A stretch of DNA of 36,164 nt from QHXQ01 sp036389375 (lineage in GTDB: Bacteria; Acidobacteriota; Blastocatellia; Pyrinomonadales; Pyrinomonadaceae): assembly GCA_036389375.1 (NCBI GenBank), contig DASVQA010000233.1, positions 1 to 36,164 of the forward strand, written 5' to 3'. Positions 1 through 8,325 of the stretch are shown piece by piece. A program made the position numbers and the translations under genes. Positions within the stretch are counted from its first letter, which is position 1. The number at the start of each line of letters is the position of its first letter. The notes beneath the pieces are model-generated. The model was not told the origin of the DNA. It ran no database searches and worked only from the letters and a program-made list of their open reading frames with translations.

Positions 1-43
1 AGAGCCACAGCACAAGCAGAATCACCAGAATCGTCCACAACAT
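1..43 (-). CDS. lmo0937-like mini membrane protein (partial, cut by window edge)
   Basis: Only the first 14 codons are in the window, starting at ATG 43-41 and reading leftwards as MLWTILVILLVLWL. The stretch is entirely hydrophobic, and the Leu/Val/Ile/Trp pattern is what I recall for the start of lmo0937-family membrane proteins of about 50 residues. A GGAGGA ribosome binding site lies about 8-9 bases upstream, around 52-59. The function of the family is not known. A second member-like gene lies at 27543-27719. The rest of the gene is outside the window, so family assignment rests on the N-terminus alone. Confidence 0.6.
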   Translation of the reverse strand, partial: MLWTILVILLVLWL

Positions 44-90
44 GATCGCATTCTCCTCCCTGAAAGTTGTTTCGTCCCCTCGCTTCGGTT

Positions 91-120
91 CACCCACGAA
101 CCAGATGAGATTTGTGGGTG
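91..120. other. hairpin, 10-bp stem
   Basis: CACCCACGAA pairs with TTTGTGGGTG across a 10-base loop, with one G-T pair. No T-run follows on either strand, so an intrinsic terminator is not supported. It lies in the presumed 5' leader of the leftward mini membrane gene and could be a leader structure or a protein-binding palindrome. Confidence 0.4.
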
Positions 121-327
121 CAACGACCATGCCAGCAAGGCGCAGATGACGCGGGCGCGCAATTAAAACCTTGCGCCTGCAACTTTTACGCGTAATCAGC
201 GCCCGCGCTCAGCGGCTCGCAGCAAAAGTCCGGCAGCAAAATGTATGAAAATGCGCCTGACTTTAAGCCGCGACTGTGTCTTAAATCCGGCCAAAAGAAT
301 CAGGCACAGTTGAGATATTCGCGCGCC

Positions 328-351
328 CTGTCAGGCGGTTGCGCCTGACAG
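328..351. other. perfect hairpin, 10-bp stem and 4-base loop
   Basis: CTGTCAGGCG and CGCCTGACAG are perfect complements separated by GTTG. No T-run follows on either strand. It sits about 370 bases upstream of ftsH in gene-free DNA. The core word GCGCCTGAC also occurs near 252, which may indicate a small repeated motif. Confidence 0.45.
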
Positions 352-720
352 CAGAGTTGTTGTGCGCGGGGCAAACTCCCTGCAACCTGAAGCTTGCGGG
401 CGACATCCGAAGGGCTGACCGGGCGCGCGGTGGCGGTTGCAGGCGGTGCTGGCTGTTCTTTATTTGCGCCCGGCACAGTCCGGCGAAAGTGAGGCTGGAC
501 GGGCGCAAGTCGGGGATGTTACATTGTTGTAGTGGACGCGTGCGTCAGCGTCCGCGCCTCTGCTACGAGGGTTTGTCCCGCCTAAGCCGCGCGTGCAGCC
601 CACGCTCAGTAGTGTCGTCGGCGACTCCATCGCCGCGCATCATTCTCAGTAAAAATTAATTCGTCGCAGCGCCTGCCGCGTTCCCCAAATTCACGGCCGC
701 TGCGGAGGAGAGTTTTTCAC

Positions 721-2514
721 ATGCCATTTTCACGTCTCATCCCCCGCACGCAGAAGACGAGTCTGCCGCTCGCCCTGCTCGCACTTGCATTGCTCGTCGC
801 CGGTCTCGCGTTCGCGCTCTACACGCGCCCGCGCCCGCCCGTCGTGCAGAAGATCAACTACACGGAACTGCGCCAGCTAAGCGAAGGCACGGAAGCCCTG
901 TCGCTGACCGTTGACGGCGAACTGCTGATTGTCACCCGCCGCGACGGCACGCTCGCGCAGGCCGTCGTCACCACCAACAGCGCGCAGCAAGAGATCATCA
1001 ACGCCTTCGACCACCGGCAGCTGCCCATCGAGTTCCGCTCGCTCGCGCCCGGTCTGCTCTCAACCACCTTCGACTGGGGCATCGCCATCCTGATGCTCGC
1101 CCTCTTCGGCTTTATCGGCTGGCGGCTCTACGCAAGCATGGGCGGCGGGCAGGGCAATTTCCAGTTGCAGGACGCGCAGGGACGGCAGCCCGTCAGCTTC
1201 GACGAGGTGGCGGGTGTGGACGAAGCCAAGCACGAACTGGCCGAGACCATCGAATTCTTACGCAACCCTGAGCGTTTCGGCCGCCTCGGCGGGCGTGCGC
1301 CGCGCGGCATACTGCTGTCCGGCCCGCCCGGCACGGGTAAGACTTTGCTTGCGCGCGCCGCCGCGCATGAAGCGGCTGTGCCGTTTCTGTCCGTCTCCGG
1401 CTCAAGCTTTCAGGAGAAGTTTGCCGGTCTCGGCGCGGCCCGCGTCCGTCGCCTCTTCGCGCGCGCACGTAAGAGCGCACCGTGCATTGTCTTCATTGAC
1501 GAGATCGACGCGCTGGGGCGCAGTCGTGGGCGCGGCGGCGACTCCGCTTCCGCCGATCAGGATCAGACGCTCAATCAACTGCTCGTCGAAATGGACGGCT
1601 TTGAACAGACGACCGGCATTGTCGTCATCGCTTCAACCAATCGCCCCGACATACTCGATTATGCGCTCACGCGGCCGGGTCGCTTCGACCGCGAGATCAC
1701 CGTCGGGCTGGCGAGCGCGACCGGGCGCGAAGCCATTCTGCGCGTCCACGCGCGCAAACTCACACTCGAACCCGAACTCGACCTCAACTGGCTGGCGCGC
1801 GGCACGCCCGGCTTCTCCGGTGCTGATCTGGCGAACCTGCTGAACGAAGCGGCCATCGCTGCCACGCGCGAAGGCGCGCCGGCCATCGCCCGGCCACACG
1901 TCGAATACGCCCGCGACAAAATCCTCATGGGCGCGGAGCGACACGGTTTCATGATTGACGACGAGGAACGCTACGTGACGGCCGTACATGAGGCGGGGCA
2001 CGTCGCCGTCGGGCTGGACGTGAAGCACGGCGATCCCATTCACAAGGTCTCGATCCTGCCGCGCGGGCGGGCGCTCGGCGTCACGCAGGCGCTGCCCGAA
2101 CGCGACCGCCTGATGAAGACGCGCGAGTATCTGGAAGACCAGATCGCGGTGCTGCTCGGCGGGCGCGCGGCCGAACAACTGCTGCTCAACACGATGACGG
2201 CGGGCGCGTCCAACGACATCGAACGCGCGGTGGAAATTGCGCGTAAGATGGTCGCGGAGTACGGCATGAGCCAGCTAGGGCCCATCCATCTGGGCAAGAC
2301 GGAAGACCCGCACAGTCAGGCTTTGCTCGACCGCATCGAACAGTGTACCAACGAGATCATCAACGCGCAGATGCAGCGCGCCTGCGCTGTTGTTGACGGT
2401 CACCGCGCAGAGATCGCGCACCTCGTCGCCGGTTTGATGGAGCGCGACACGCTTGATGCCGAAGAGATTCACGAGAGCTTCGGGCTGCTTGCGCGCAAGC
2501 AGCAGGCGGCGTAA
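721..2514 (+). CDS. ftsH: ATP-dependent zinc metalloprotease FtsH
   Basis: Membrane-anchored AAA+ protease that pulls membrane and short-lived cytosolic proteins into a zinc protease chamber. Length is 597 residues, slightly short for the family. A first transmembrane segment lies near residues 14-34, a short extracytoplasmic domain near 40-115, and a second transmembrane segment near 118-138. The AAA domain has Walker A GPPGTGKT (201-208), Walker B IVFIDEIDALGR and the arginine-finger region TRPGRFDRE. Zinc ligands are HEAGH (423-427) and the Asp of NDIERA (D499). The pore loop reads KFAGLGA where many FtsH proteins have MFVGVGA, so the aromatic residue is kept. A strong GGAGGAG ribosome binding site (704-710) fixes the ATG start. 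It appears to be a single-gene unit ending at the terminator 2547-2586. Many bacteria carry several FtsH paralogues, and which one this is cannot be told here. Confidence 0.95.
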   Translation: MPFSRLIPRTQKTSLPLALLALALLVAGLAFALYTRPRPPVVQKINYTELRQLSEGTEALSLTVDGELLIVTRRDGTLAQAVVTTNSAQQEIINAFDHRQLPIEFRSLAPGLLSTTFDWGIAILMLALFGFIGWRLYASMGGGQGNFQLQDAQGRQPVSFDEVAGVDEAKHELAETIEFLRNPERFGRLGGRAPRGILLSGPPGTGKTLLARAAAHEAAVPFLSVSGSSFQEKFAGLGAARVRRLFARARKSAPCIVFIDEIDALGRSRGRGGDSASADQDQTLNQLLVEMDGFEQTTGIVVIASTNRPDILDYALTRPGRFDREITVGLASATGREAILRVHARKLTLEPELDLNWLARGTPGFSGADLANLLNEAAIAATREGAPAIARPHVEYARDKILMGAERHGFMIDDEERYVTAVHEAGHVAVGLDVKHGDPIHKVSILPRGRALGVTQALPERDRLMKTREYLEDQIAVLLGGRAAEQLLLNTMTAGASNDIERAVEIARKMVAEYGMSQLGPIHLGKTEDPHSQALLDRIEQCTNEIINAQMQRACAVVDGHRAEIAHLVAGLMERDTLDAEEIHESFGLLARKQQAA

Positions 2515-2517
2515 AAA

Positions 2518-2586
2518 ACAGCAGGCAGTAGACAGCAGTCAGTATGGCAGGCGACAGTCGCAGAGATTGTCGCCTGCGCTTTTTTT
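2518..2586 (+). terminator. rho-independent terminator behind ftsH with heptad-like leader
   Basis: GCAGGCGACA (2547-2556) pairs perfectly with TGTCGCCTGC (2568-2577) and is followed by seven T residues (2580-2586), a textbook intrinsic terminator. Between the ftsH stop and the stem are degenerate seven-base units (CAGCAGG, CAGTAGA, CAGCAGT), with CAGTATGG following. These resemble the heptad arrays found at other gene junctions in the window. Here the facing complementary array is missing. Confidence 0.85.
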
Positions 2587-2748
2587 GCAGCATAGGCGTG
2601 AGGCGTTAAATAACACGGACTTAGCTGGCTGCGGCCTCGTGCCGGCGACCTATGTTTCTCCGCTTGATCAAATCTGCGCTTCTCTTGTAACTTTGCTGGC
2701 GAAGGGCAAAGCTGTTATTCACTCCCGGCCGCTCACGGCAACCAGCAT

Positions 2749-3483
2749 ATGGCACTGCCCGGCATCACCCGACTCGAACTCCCGATCCTGCAAGAACTCG
2801 TCGCCACCGGCGGCGTAGACGATGTGCGCTATCTATATGAACGCCTCGTCGCCTATTTTCCGCAGTTCGACACGGACGAGCGCCATGCGCTCACAAACGG
2901 CGAGTTGCGCGTCTGGCGGCGACACGTGCAGCGCGCCGGCCGCGCCCTCGACGAGAAGCGGCAGATTGAACGCGACAAGCGCGGGCGCTGGACGATCACG
3001 CCGACGGGCCGGCGGCGCGTCGCGGATGAAGAACCGAGCTTTTCGTTGACCGAGCGGACGGAGTTGGGGGCGGCCGACGCTGCTTCATTCTCGCACGCCG
3101 ACGTGCAGCAGATGCTCGTAGAGATCGGCGTAGCGCTTGGCTTCCATGCGGAAGTCGAGTTCGATTATTACGACGTGGTCAGGCGGGAGAGCGCGCAGAG
3201 CCAGCGCCTGAGCCACATCATTGAAGACCAGCGCAAGGGCAACGTCGATGCGGCGCTCGCCAAACTGAAACGCGCTTATGACGCGCAACGCACCAAGCCC
3301 TTTCTCGTCGTGGCCAGCGAGCGCGACACCAACCGCGCGCACAGCCAGTTGAGTCTGGCGCGCACGGGCGCGTTCCACGAGATCGGGCGGGTCACAACTG
3401 TCATCAGCTTCGAGCAGTTGCGCCGCCTGCACCGCGCGCTCACTTCCGTCTCCGACCTGCTGGCGTTAATCTCCGAGCGATGA
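2749..3483 (+). CDS. Mrr-N winged-helix protein with nuclease-like C-terminal domain
   Basis: Length is 244 residues. Residues 1-90 look like the winged-helix Mrr N-terminal domain: a LELPILQEL start, a GVDDVRYLYERL helix, a central W-RRHV-RAGRAL helix, and a wing ending in WTITPTGRRRV. Residues 115-244 fit a degenerate PD-(D/E)XK-like fold, with VEFDYYDVV, then IEDQRKGNVDAALAKLKRAYD and a hydrophobic KPFLVVAS strand. The candidate metal-site residues D and ED-Q are plausible but not proven. Its TGA stop overlaps the mutS start (ATGA, 3480-3483), so the two are probably translated together. This hints at a DNA-transaction role, but the function is inferred. No Shine-Dalgarno is seen before ATG 2749, so the start is uncertain. 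It could alternatively be a non-catalytic DNA-binding regulator. Confidence 0.7.
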   Translation: MALPGITRLELPILQELVATGGVDDVRYLYERLVAYFPQFDTDERHALTNGELRVWRRHVQRAGRALDEKRQIERDKRGRWTITPTGRRRVADEEPSFSLTERTELGAADAASFSHADVQQMLVEIGVALGFHAEVEFDYYDVVRRESAQSQRLSHIIEDQRKGNVDAALAKLKRAYDAQRTKPFLVVASERDTNRAHSQLSLARTGAFHEIGRVTTVISFEQLRRLHRALTSVSDLLALISER

Positions 3484-6095
3484 CCACCGGCACGCCACTC
3501 CGCCAACAGTATCTCGACATCAAGCGTCGCCACCCCGACGCTATCCTGCTTTTTCGCATCGGCGACTTCTACGAGGCCTTCGACGACGACGCACGCACCG
3601 TCGCGCGCGAACTCGGCATCGTGCTCACCTCCAAGCCGATGGGCAAGAACGTGCGCGTGCCGCTCGCGGGCGTGCCGTATCACAGCCTCGAACGCTATCT
3701 GGCGCGTCTCATCGCGCGCGGTCATCGCGTCGCCATCTGTGAACAGTTGACGGATGCGCCGGTCAAGGGCGAATCGGGGCGCGGGTTGATCGAGCGCGAC
3801 GTGGTGCGCGTCGTCACGCCCGGCACGATCATTGAGCCGGGTCTGCTGCGCAGCAAGGTCAACAACTATCTGGCGGCTTATGTGACGGACGGCCGGCGCG
3901 CCGGAGTGGCTTACGCGGACGTGACGACCGGCGAGTTTGCCGCGACCGAGGTGGATGATGCGGCCGCGCGCACCGAGTTGCAGCGCATCGCGCCCTCAGA
4001 GTTGCTCGTGCCGCGCGCGCTCGCCCTCAAAGATGAAGAGTTGCCGGGCTTTCTCACACGCTGCAACGACGACTATTTTGCCCCGCAGTTGGCCAAATCG
4101 GCCGTCCTGCATCACTTCGGCGCGCGCAGCCTCGCCGCGTTCGGCTTGGCCAAGTGGCCGCTGGCCACGTCCGCCGCCGGTGCGATCATCGCTTACCTGC
4201 GCGACACGCAGACGACCGCCGCCGGCCAACTCACACGCCTCGCCAGCTATCAGACGGGCAACTACATGCTGCTCGACGCACACACGCTCCGCAGTCTCGA
4301 AATCTTCGAGAGCGTGGGTGGGGCAGGCTCGCTCCTCGCCGCGCTCGACGTGACGCGCACGGCCATGGGCGGTCGTCGGCTGCGGCAATGGCTGCGCCAA
4401 CCGCTGCTCGATCTGACCGAGATCGCGCGCCGGCATGAGCATGTCGGCTGGCTGCACACGCACACAGAGGCGCGCGCCGAATTCTTTGCCGCGCTCGAAC
4501 TCGTACACGATCTGGAACGCTTGTCGGGGCGCGCACGCGCAGGTGTCGCATCGGCGCAGGAAGTGTTGGCGCTCTGTCAGGGCTTGGAAGCGATCCCGCG
4601 CGTGCGCGCCGTCTTGCAGCAGGACACGAAACGCTTCGGCGCGGCGCTCGCGTCTCTGCCGACGTGTGACGAGACGATCAAAACGATCCGCGCGGCGTTG
4701 CGCGAAGAACTGCCGCGCCGCGCCGAAGGCGTCAACGTCATCCGCGCCGGTTACTCTGAGGAACTCGACCGCCTGCGCGAACTGCTGCGCAACGGCAAGG
4801 CCGTGCTGGCCGAAATGGAGCAGCGCGAACGTGCGCGCACAGGCATCAAGAGCCTGCGCGTCGGCTACAACAAGGTCTTCGGCCATTTCATCGAGGTGAC
4901 GAAACCGAACCTGCATCTTGTGCCGGAAGGCTACACACGCAAGCAGACGCTCACGAATGCCGAACGCTTTATCACGCTCGAACTCAAAGAGTATGAATCG
5001 CTCGTGACCAACGCGCAGGAGCGCATCGCCGAACTCGAAGCCAGCATCTTCCGTCAGGTCTGCGCCGAGATCGGCAAGGGGCGCGACGAAATTCTCGCCG
5101 CCGCCGGCACAATCGCCTACCTGGATGCCGTCGCTTCCTTCGCTGAAGTGGCCGTGCGCCACAACTATGCCCGGCCCGCCGTGACCGACACGCCCGCCCT
5201 GCACATCGAAGCCGGCCGCCATCCCGTGCTTGAACGTCTGGCGACGGACGAACCATTCATCGCCAATGATCTGCGGCTCGGCGGCGCGGATGCGCCGGAG
5301 ATCGCGCTCATCACGGGGCCGAACATGTCGGGCAAGTCAACGTATCTGCGCCAGACTGCGCTCATCGTGCTCATGGCGCAGGTCGGCAGCTTCGTGCCTG
5401 CGCGCGCGGCCAGCGTAGGCTTGTGCGACCGCATCTTCACGCGCATAGGTCTCTACGACCGCATCGGCAGCGGCGAGTCAACGTTCATGACCGAGATGAT
5501 CGAGACGGCGCAGATTCTCCACCACGCGACGCCGCGCTCGCTCATTCTGTTGGACGAACTTGGGCGCGGCACTTCGACCTATGACGGCTTGGCCGTGGCC
5601 CGCGCCGTCCTCGAATACATTCACAACCACCCGCAACTGCGCGCCAAGACGCTCTTTGCCACGCACTATCACGAGTTGACGGCGCTCGCCGGTGTGCTGC
5701 CGCGCATCGCCAATCTGCGCGTCGAGATCGCAGAAGAGGGTGACGAATTGCGCTTCCTGTACCAGATCACGCCGGGCACGGCCGAGCGCAGCTACGGCGT
5801 CTATGCCGCCAAACTGGCGGGGTTGCCGCGCCCCGTCGTCCGCCGCGCTGAAGAGTTGCTGCAAGAGTATGAAGCGCAGACGGGCGCGCGCCCGCACGTG
5901 TCAGCCGACACGGTCAAGCCCATGCGCCCGCCGCGCGCGCCGGATGAAGAGGCACAGCTTAAACGTGCGCTCCTCGAACTTGATCTCAACGCGCTCGCGC
6001 CCGTCGAAGCCTTGATGAAACTCTACGAATTGCGCCGGCTGGCCGAAGAAGATGCGAACGGGGAAGCGACCCGCGTATTACGCTCGGCGTCTTAA
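3480..6095 (+). CDS. mutS: DNA mismatch repair protein MutS
   Basis: Recognises base mismatches and small loops and, with MutL, starts strand-specific repair. Its 871 residues are the normal length for MutS1. The mismatch-reading motif is GDFYE, with the intercalating Phe30 and the paired Glu32. Connector, lever and clamp domains follow. The ATPase domain has Walker A GPNMSGKST (613-621), Walker B LILLDELGRGTST and the KTLFATHYHEL segment. The C-terminus has the usual short dimerisation helix. The start overlaps the stop of the Mrr-N gene. The TAA stop (6093-6095) lies in the left arm of the inverted repeat at 6093-6169. No mutL or mutH is in the window. Confidence 0.97.
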   Translation: MTTGTPLRQQYLDIKRRHPDAILLFRIGDFYEAFDDDARTVARELGIVLTSKPMGKNVRVPLAGVPYHSLERYLARLIARGHRVAICEQLTDAPVKGESGRGLIERDVVRVVTPGTIIEPGLLRSKVNNYLAAYVTDGRRAGVAYADVTTGEFAATEVDDAAARTELQRIAPSELLVPRALALKDEELPGFLTRCNDDYFAPQLAKSAVLHHFGARSLAAFGLAKWPLATSAAGAIIAYLRDTQTTAAGQLTRLASYQTGNYMLLDAHTLRSLEIFESVGGAGSLLAALDVTRTAMGGRRLRQWLRQPLLDLTEIARRHEHVGWLHTHTEARAEFFAALELVHDLERLSGRARAGVASAQEVLALCQGLEAIPRVRAVLQQDTKRFGAALASLPTCDETIKTIRAALREELPRRAEGVNVIRAGYSEELDRLRELLRNGKAVLAEMEQRERARTGIKSLRVGYNKVFGHFIEVTKPNLHLVPEGYTRKQTLTNAERFITLELKEYESLVTNAQERIAELEASIFRQVCAEIGKGRDEILAAAGTIAYLDAVASFAEVAVRHNYARPAVTDTPALHIEAGRHPVLERLATDEPFIANDLRLGGADAPEIALITGPNMSGKSTYLRQTALIVLMAQVGSFVPARAASVGLCDRIFTRIGLYDRIGSGESTFMTEMIETAQILHHATPRSLILLDELGRGTSTYDGLAVARAVLEYIHNHPQLRAKTLFATHYHELTALAGVLPRIANLRVEIAEEGDELRFLYQITPGTAERSYGVYAAKLAGLPRPVVRRAEELLQEYEAQTGARPHVSADTVKPMRPPRAPDEEAQLKRALLELDLNALAPVEALMKLYELRRLAEEDANGEATRVLRSAS

Positions 6096-6169
6096 AGACA
6101 GTGCCGAGTGACAAGGGCCGAGTTAAGAATTTCTGCTTGCTCGCCACTTGTCACTCGGCACTGTCTTTA
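6093..6169. repeat. heptad-armed inverted repeat between mutS and the CDF gene
   Basis: The bases at 6094-6115 and 6147-6168 are perfect reverse complements over 22 bp, and 6093/6169 adds a 23rd pair. The loop is 31 bases. The left side also reads as seven-base units AGTGCCG, AGTGACA, AGGGCCG, AGTTAAG. The element fills the whole space between two convergent genes: the mutS TAA is inside the left arm and the CDF stop (6172-6170) touches the right arm. It could act as a terminator in both directions, though there is no long T-run. Loop and arm words (GTTAAGA, CTTGCTCG, CACTTGTCACT) recur at 10915-10969 on the other strand. Confidence 0.85.
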
Positions 6170-7093
6170 TCACACGGGGTCGGTGTGAATCTGGACGCGG
6201 GCGCGTGGGATTTCGGCTTCGATGGCGCGCAGGACTTGCACGGTCAGCCCGTGCGCCTCTTCCAGACTCTTGTGGCGCTCGACTTCCAGATGCAGATCGA
6301 TGAACTTCTGCGCGCCCGAACGACGTGTGCGCAGGTCGTGAAAACCAAGCACGCCCCGCTCTTGATAGCGGCTGACGATCTCCGCGATCTGTTCGTCCAC
6401 CTCAAGCGGCAACCGCTTGTCCATCAACACGTCAATCGCATCGCGCGCCACGCTCAAGGCCGAAGCCAGAATGTAGAGCGAGATGGCGATTGAGATGATG
6501 GGATCAGCCAAGCGCCAGCCGGTGAACCTGAGCAGCAGCAGCGCAAAGAGCGCGCCGCCATTCGTGTATACGTCGGTGGCGTAATGGAGCGCGTCGGCGT
6601 TGAGCGCGGGCGAATCCGTCTGGCGCGCGACTCGGCGCAGCCGTGCGACCAGTGCGATGCTGACGCCCGTCGCCACCAGCATCGAGGCTATGCCGGCCAC
6701 TTCCGCGCTCGTCGCGTGGGGATTGACGAGCCGTCTGAAGGCTTCGCGGACGAGGAACAGTCCAGAGATGCCGATGACGAGCGCCTGAAATAGACCGGCC
6801 AGCGATTCGACCTTGCCATGACCGTAGGCGTGATCTTCATCGGGCGGGCGGGCGGCGGCGCGGACGGCGAAATAGTTGATGGTCGAGGCGAAGATGTCCA
6901 TCGTCGAGTCGAGCAGGGAAGCCCAGACGCTGATGGAGCCGGTCAGCAAGCCAGTCGCCGTCTTGAGGATGATTAAAAAAGCGGCGGCCGCGATTGAGAG
7001 TCGCGCCGCCGAACTCTTCTGCGCGGTCTCCAGTTCGTGCGTGCGCGCCGCCGCGTCGCTTGTCGCTTCTGTCGCTCCTGTCGCCTCAGCCAT
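6170..7093 (-). CDS. cation diffusion facilitator (CDF) metal exporter, FieF-like
   Basis: Proton-coupled exporter of divalent metals, probably Zn2+ or Fe2+, in the inner membrane. Its 307 residues give a six-helix membrane domain followed by a cytosolic ferredoxin-like dimer domain (about residues 220-307, ending in HTDPV). The transport-site residues match the D-x3-D / H-x3-D pattern of E. coli FieF (YiiP): D62 and D66 in the second helix, H170 and D174 in the fifth. The loop HAYGHGKVE is also characteristic. It starts 42 bases after the end of the EamA gene on the same strand and may be the last gene of that transcript. Its stop abuts the inverted repeat shared with mutS. Metal specificity cannot be set from sequence alone. 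Confidence 0.9.
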   Translation of the reverse strand: MAEATGATEATSDAAARTHELETAQKSSAARLSIAAAAFLIILKTATGLLTGSISVWASLLDSTMDIFASTINYFAVRAAARPPDEDHAYGHGKVESLAGLFQALVIGISGLFLVREAFRRLVNPHATSAEVAGIASMLVATGVSIALVARLRRVARQTDSPALNADALHYATDVYTNGGALFALLLLRFTGWRLADPIISIAISLYILASALSVARDAIDVLMDKRLPLEVDEQIAEIVSRYQERGVLGFHDLRTRRSGAQKFIDLHLEVERHKSLEEAHGLTVQVLRAIEAEIPRARVQIHTDPV

Positions 7094-7134
7094 GTGCGCC
7101 TAACTTTAATTCCGCCCGCTTGATTTAGCCAACC

Positions 7135-8064
7135 TCAATGACCCAATGCTTCGGGGCGTTCCGATACCTCTTCAAGCGCGCCGCCGCCGCGTGCGCGGAT
7201 CGTGACGAGCGCCACGCCCGCGAAGATAAGGAGCGCCGCGAAGCCCGTCCTTGAGTTCAGACGCTCGTCGAGCACGAGCGGCGCGAGCGCGAAGGCGATG
7301 AGCGGTTGCAGATAGATATAGACCGCGACCGTGCTCGGCGGCACACGACCAAGCGCCCACGCGCTCAGGTAATACGCGCCGACCGTCGGCACGAGAATGA
7401 TGTAGAGCACGGCCAGCCACACCTGCGCGCCGATAGCGGCGAGCGGCGTCCGCGCCAGTTGATAGCCGCCAATCGGCAGCGCCGCCACGCAGCCGAAGAT
7501 AAAGACCCACATGATGACCGTCAGCGCGTCATAGCGTTTGATCACGTCCTGCGAGATGGCGATATAAGCGCCGTAAGCGAACGTGTTGAGGACGAGCAGC
7601 AGGTTGCCCGTCATCGTGCTGCGCGAAAAATCGGCGTGCGTCGGGTTGACCAGATAGATGACGCCGCAGGCGGCGACCGCCGTGCCGAGCAGCACGCGCG
7701 GCACAGGTCGTTCGCGGCCAAGCAGTATGCTCACGAGCAGCGTGGCGATGGGGATGGTTGTGCCGAGCAGCGTGGCGTTGATGACGGTCGAGAGCGCCAG
7801 CCCTTTGACGAAGAAGAATTGATTGAGGACGACGCCGAGCAGGCTATAGAGGGCGAGGCGCGCATAGTCGGCGCGCCGCGTGATGCGCCGCCCGCCCAGC
7901 ATGCGGTGTAGCACGATGAATGCAAGGGCCGCGCCGACCACGCGGAAGGCGACTAGCCCCGTGCTTGGCAGCCCCCGCAAAGCGATCTTGCCGACGATGG
8001 GCCACGTGCCGAAGAAGAACTGCACGGCGACGAGCGCGACGTGCGGCTTGAGACTTCTGCGCAA
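7135..8064 (-). CDS. EamA/DMT-superfamily permease
   Basis: Drug/metabolite-transporter superfamily membrane protein with about ten transmembrane helices in two EamA repeats; the substrate is unknown. The first repeat begins PHVALVAVQFFFGTWPIVGK. The second has the ASRP-like TFAYGAYIAISQ and the terminal PLIAFALAPLVLDERL segment typical of the family. The open frame continues upstream to 8253, but those 60-odd extra residues are almost all Arg/Ala/Pro and overlap another reading frame, so they look like out-of-frame translation. I therefore place the start at TTG 8064, giving 309 residues, just after the stop of the small upstream ORF (8078). That start has no clear Shine-Dalgarno, so coupling to the upstream ORF is possible. 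The family call is firm and the start is not. Confidence 0.85.
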   Translation of the reverse strand: MRRSLKPHVALVAVQFFFGTWPIVGKIALRGLPSTGLVAFRVVGAALAFIVLHRMLGGRRITRRADYARLALYSLLGVVLNQFFFVKGLALSTVINATLLGTTIPIATLLVSILLGRERPVPRVLLGTAVAACGVIYLVNPTHADFSRSTMTGNLLLVLNTFAYGAYIAISQDVIKRYDALTVIMWVFIFGCVAALPIGGYQLARTPLAAIGAQVWLAVLYIILVPTVGAYYLSAWALGRVPPSTVAVYIYLQPLIAFALAPLVLDERLNSRTGFAALLIFAGVALVTIRARGGGALEEVSERPEALGH

Positions 8065-8077
8065 AGGGGCTGCTCGT

Positions 8078-8305
8078 TTAGCTGTACTCGCCCGCGCGGG
8101 CACCCGTACCTTCGCCCGTGACCTGATCGGGCGGGCCGGACTCGGCCGCGTTCGCCGCAGGCTTGCCTTCGCTCTGCGGCGTGTGTGTGCCCTGCGGGTC
8201 TGGTTTCGCGCCCGCCTGACCGCCCGGCTCATCCTGCGACGAGCCGGTTGCATCCTGTTCGCGCGTCTGCGCGCCCGCGCGTTCGCGGCTTAGTTGTTCG
8301 TCCAT
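8078..8305 (-). CDS. small disordered hydrophilic protein (hypothetical)
   Basis: A 75-residue frame starts at ATG 8305 (MDEQLSRERAG...). It is rich in Gly, Glu, Gln, Ala, Pro and Asp, with no hydrophobic segment and no domain I recognise. A GAGGGAG ribosome binding site lies about 5-6 bases upstream. It fits neatly in the gap between pdhC (stop 8326) and the EamA permease, and its TAA ends 13 bases before the proposed permease start. The overlapping permease-frame extension cannot also be real over its full length. I favour this ORF because of its ribosome binding site, but low-complexity ORFs arise easily in GC-rich DNA. I assign no function. Confidence 0.5.
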   Translation of the reverse strand: MDEQLSRERAGAQTREQDATGSSQDEPGGQAGAKPDPQGTHTPQSEGKPAANAAESGPPDQVTGEGTGARAGEYS

Positions 8306-8325
8306 GTTCGCTCCCTCGTTCGTCC

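Larger units (their letters stand above)
44..720. other. gene-free region upstream of ftsH
   Basis: This 677-base stretch separates the leftward mini membrane gene from rightward ftsH. Two overlapping reading frames on opposite strands (281-508 minus, 339-659 plus) have no recognisable family and no ribosome binding site, and look like chance ORFs in GC-rich DNA. Two hairpins are visible, at 91-120 and 328-351. No convincing promoter for ftsH was found, although the A/T-rich run near 650-660 is a candidate -10 area. No tRNA or known riboswitch was recognised. Confidence 0.6.

Noticed and set aside
281..659. Overlapping ORFs on both strands upstream of ftsH (75 and 106 residues)
   Set aside because: They have no ribosome binding site or recognisable family, with Arg/Cys-rich composition typical of chance frames in GC-rich DNA.
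2735..2765. Sigma-54-like TGGCAC with downstream GGC near the Mrr-N gene start
   Set aside because: The GG-to-GC spacing is one base short and the match lies over the start codon.
3996..5222. 408-residue frame antisense to mutS
   Set aside because: It lies wholly opposite conserved MutS coding sequence and has no family signature; codon-phase bias in GC-rich genes opens such frames.
8065..8253. Long N-terminal extension of the EamA permease
   Set aside because: It is an Arg-rich stretch without membrane segments that overlaps a better-supported small ORF; it looks like out-of-frame reading.
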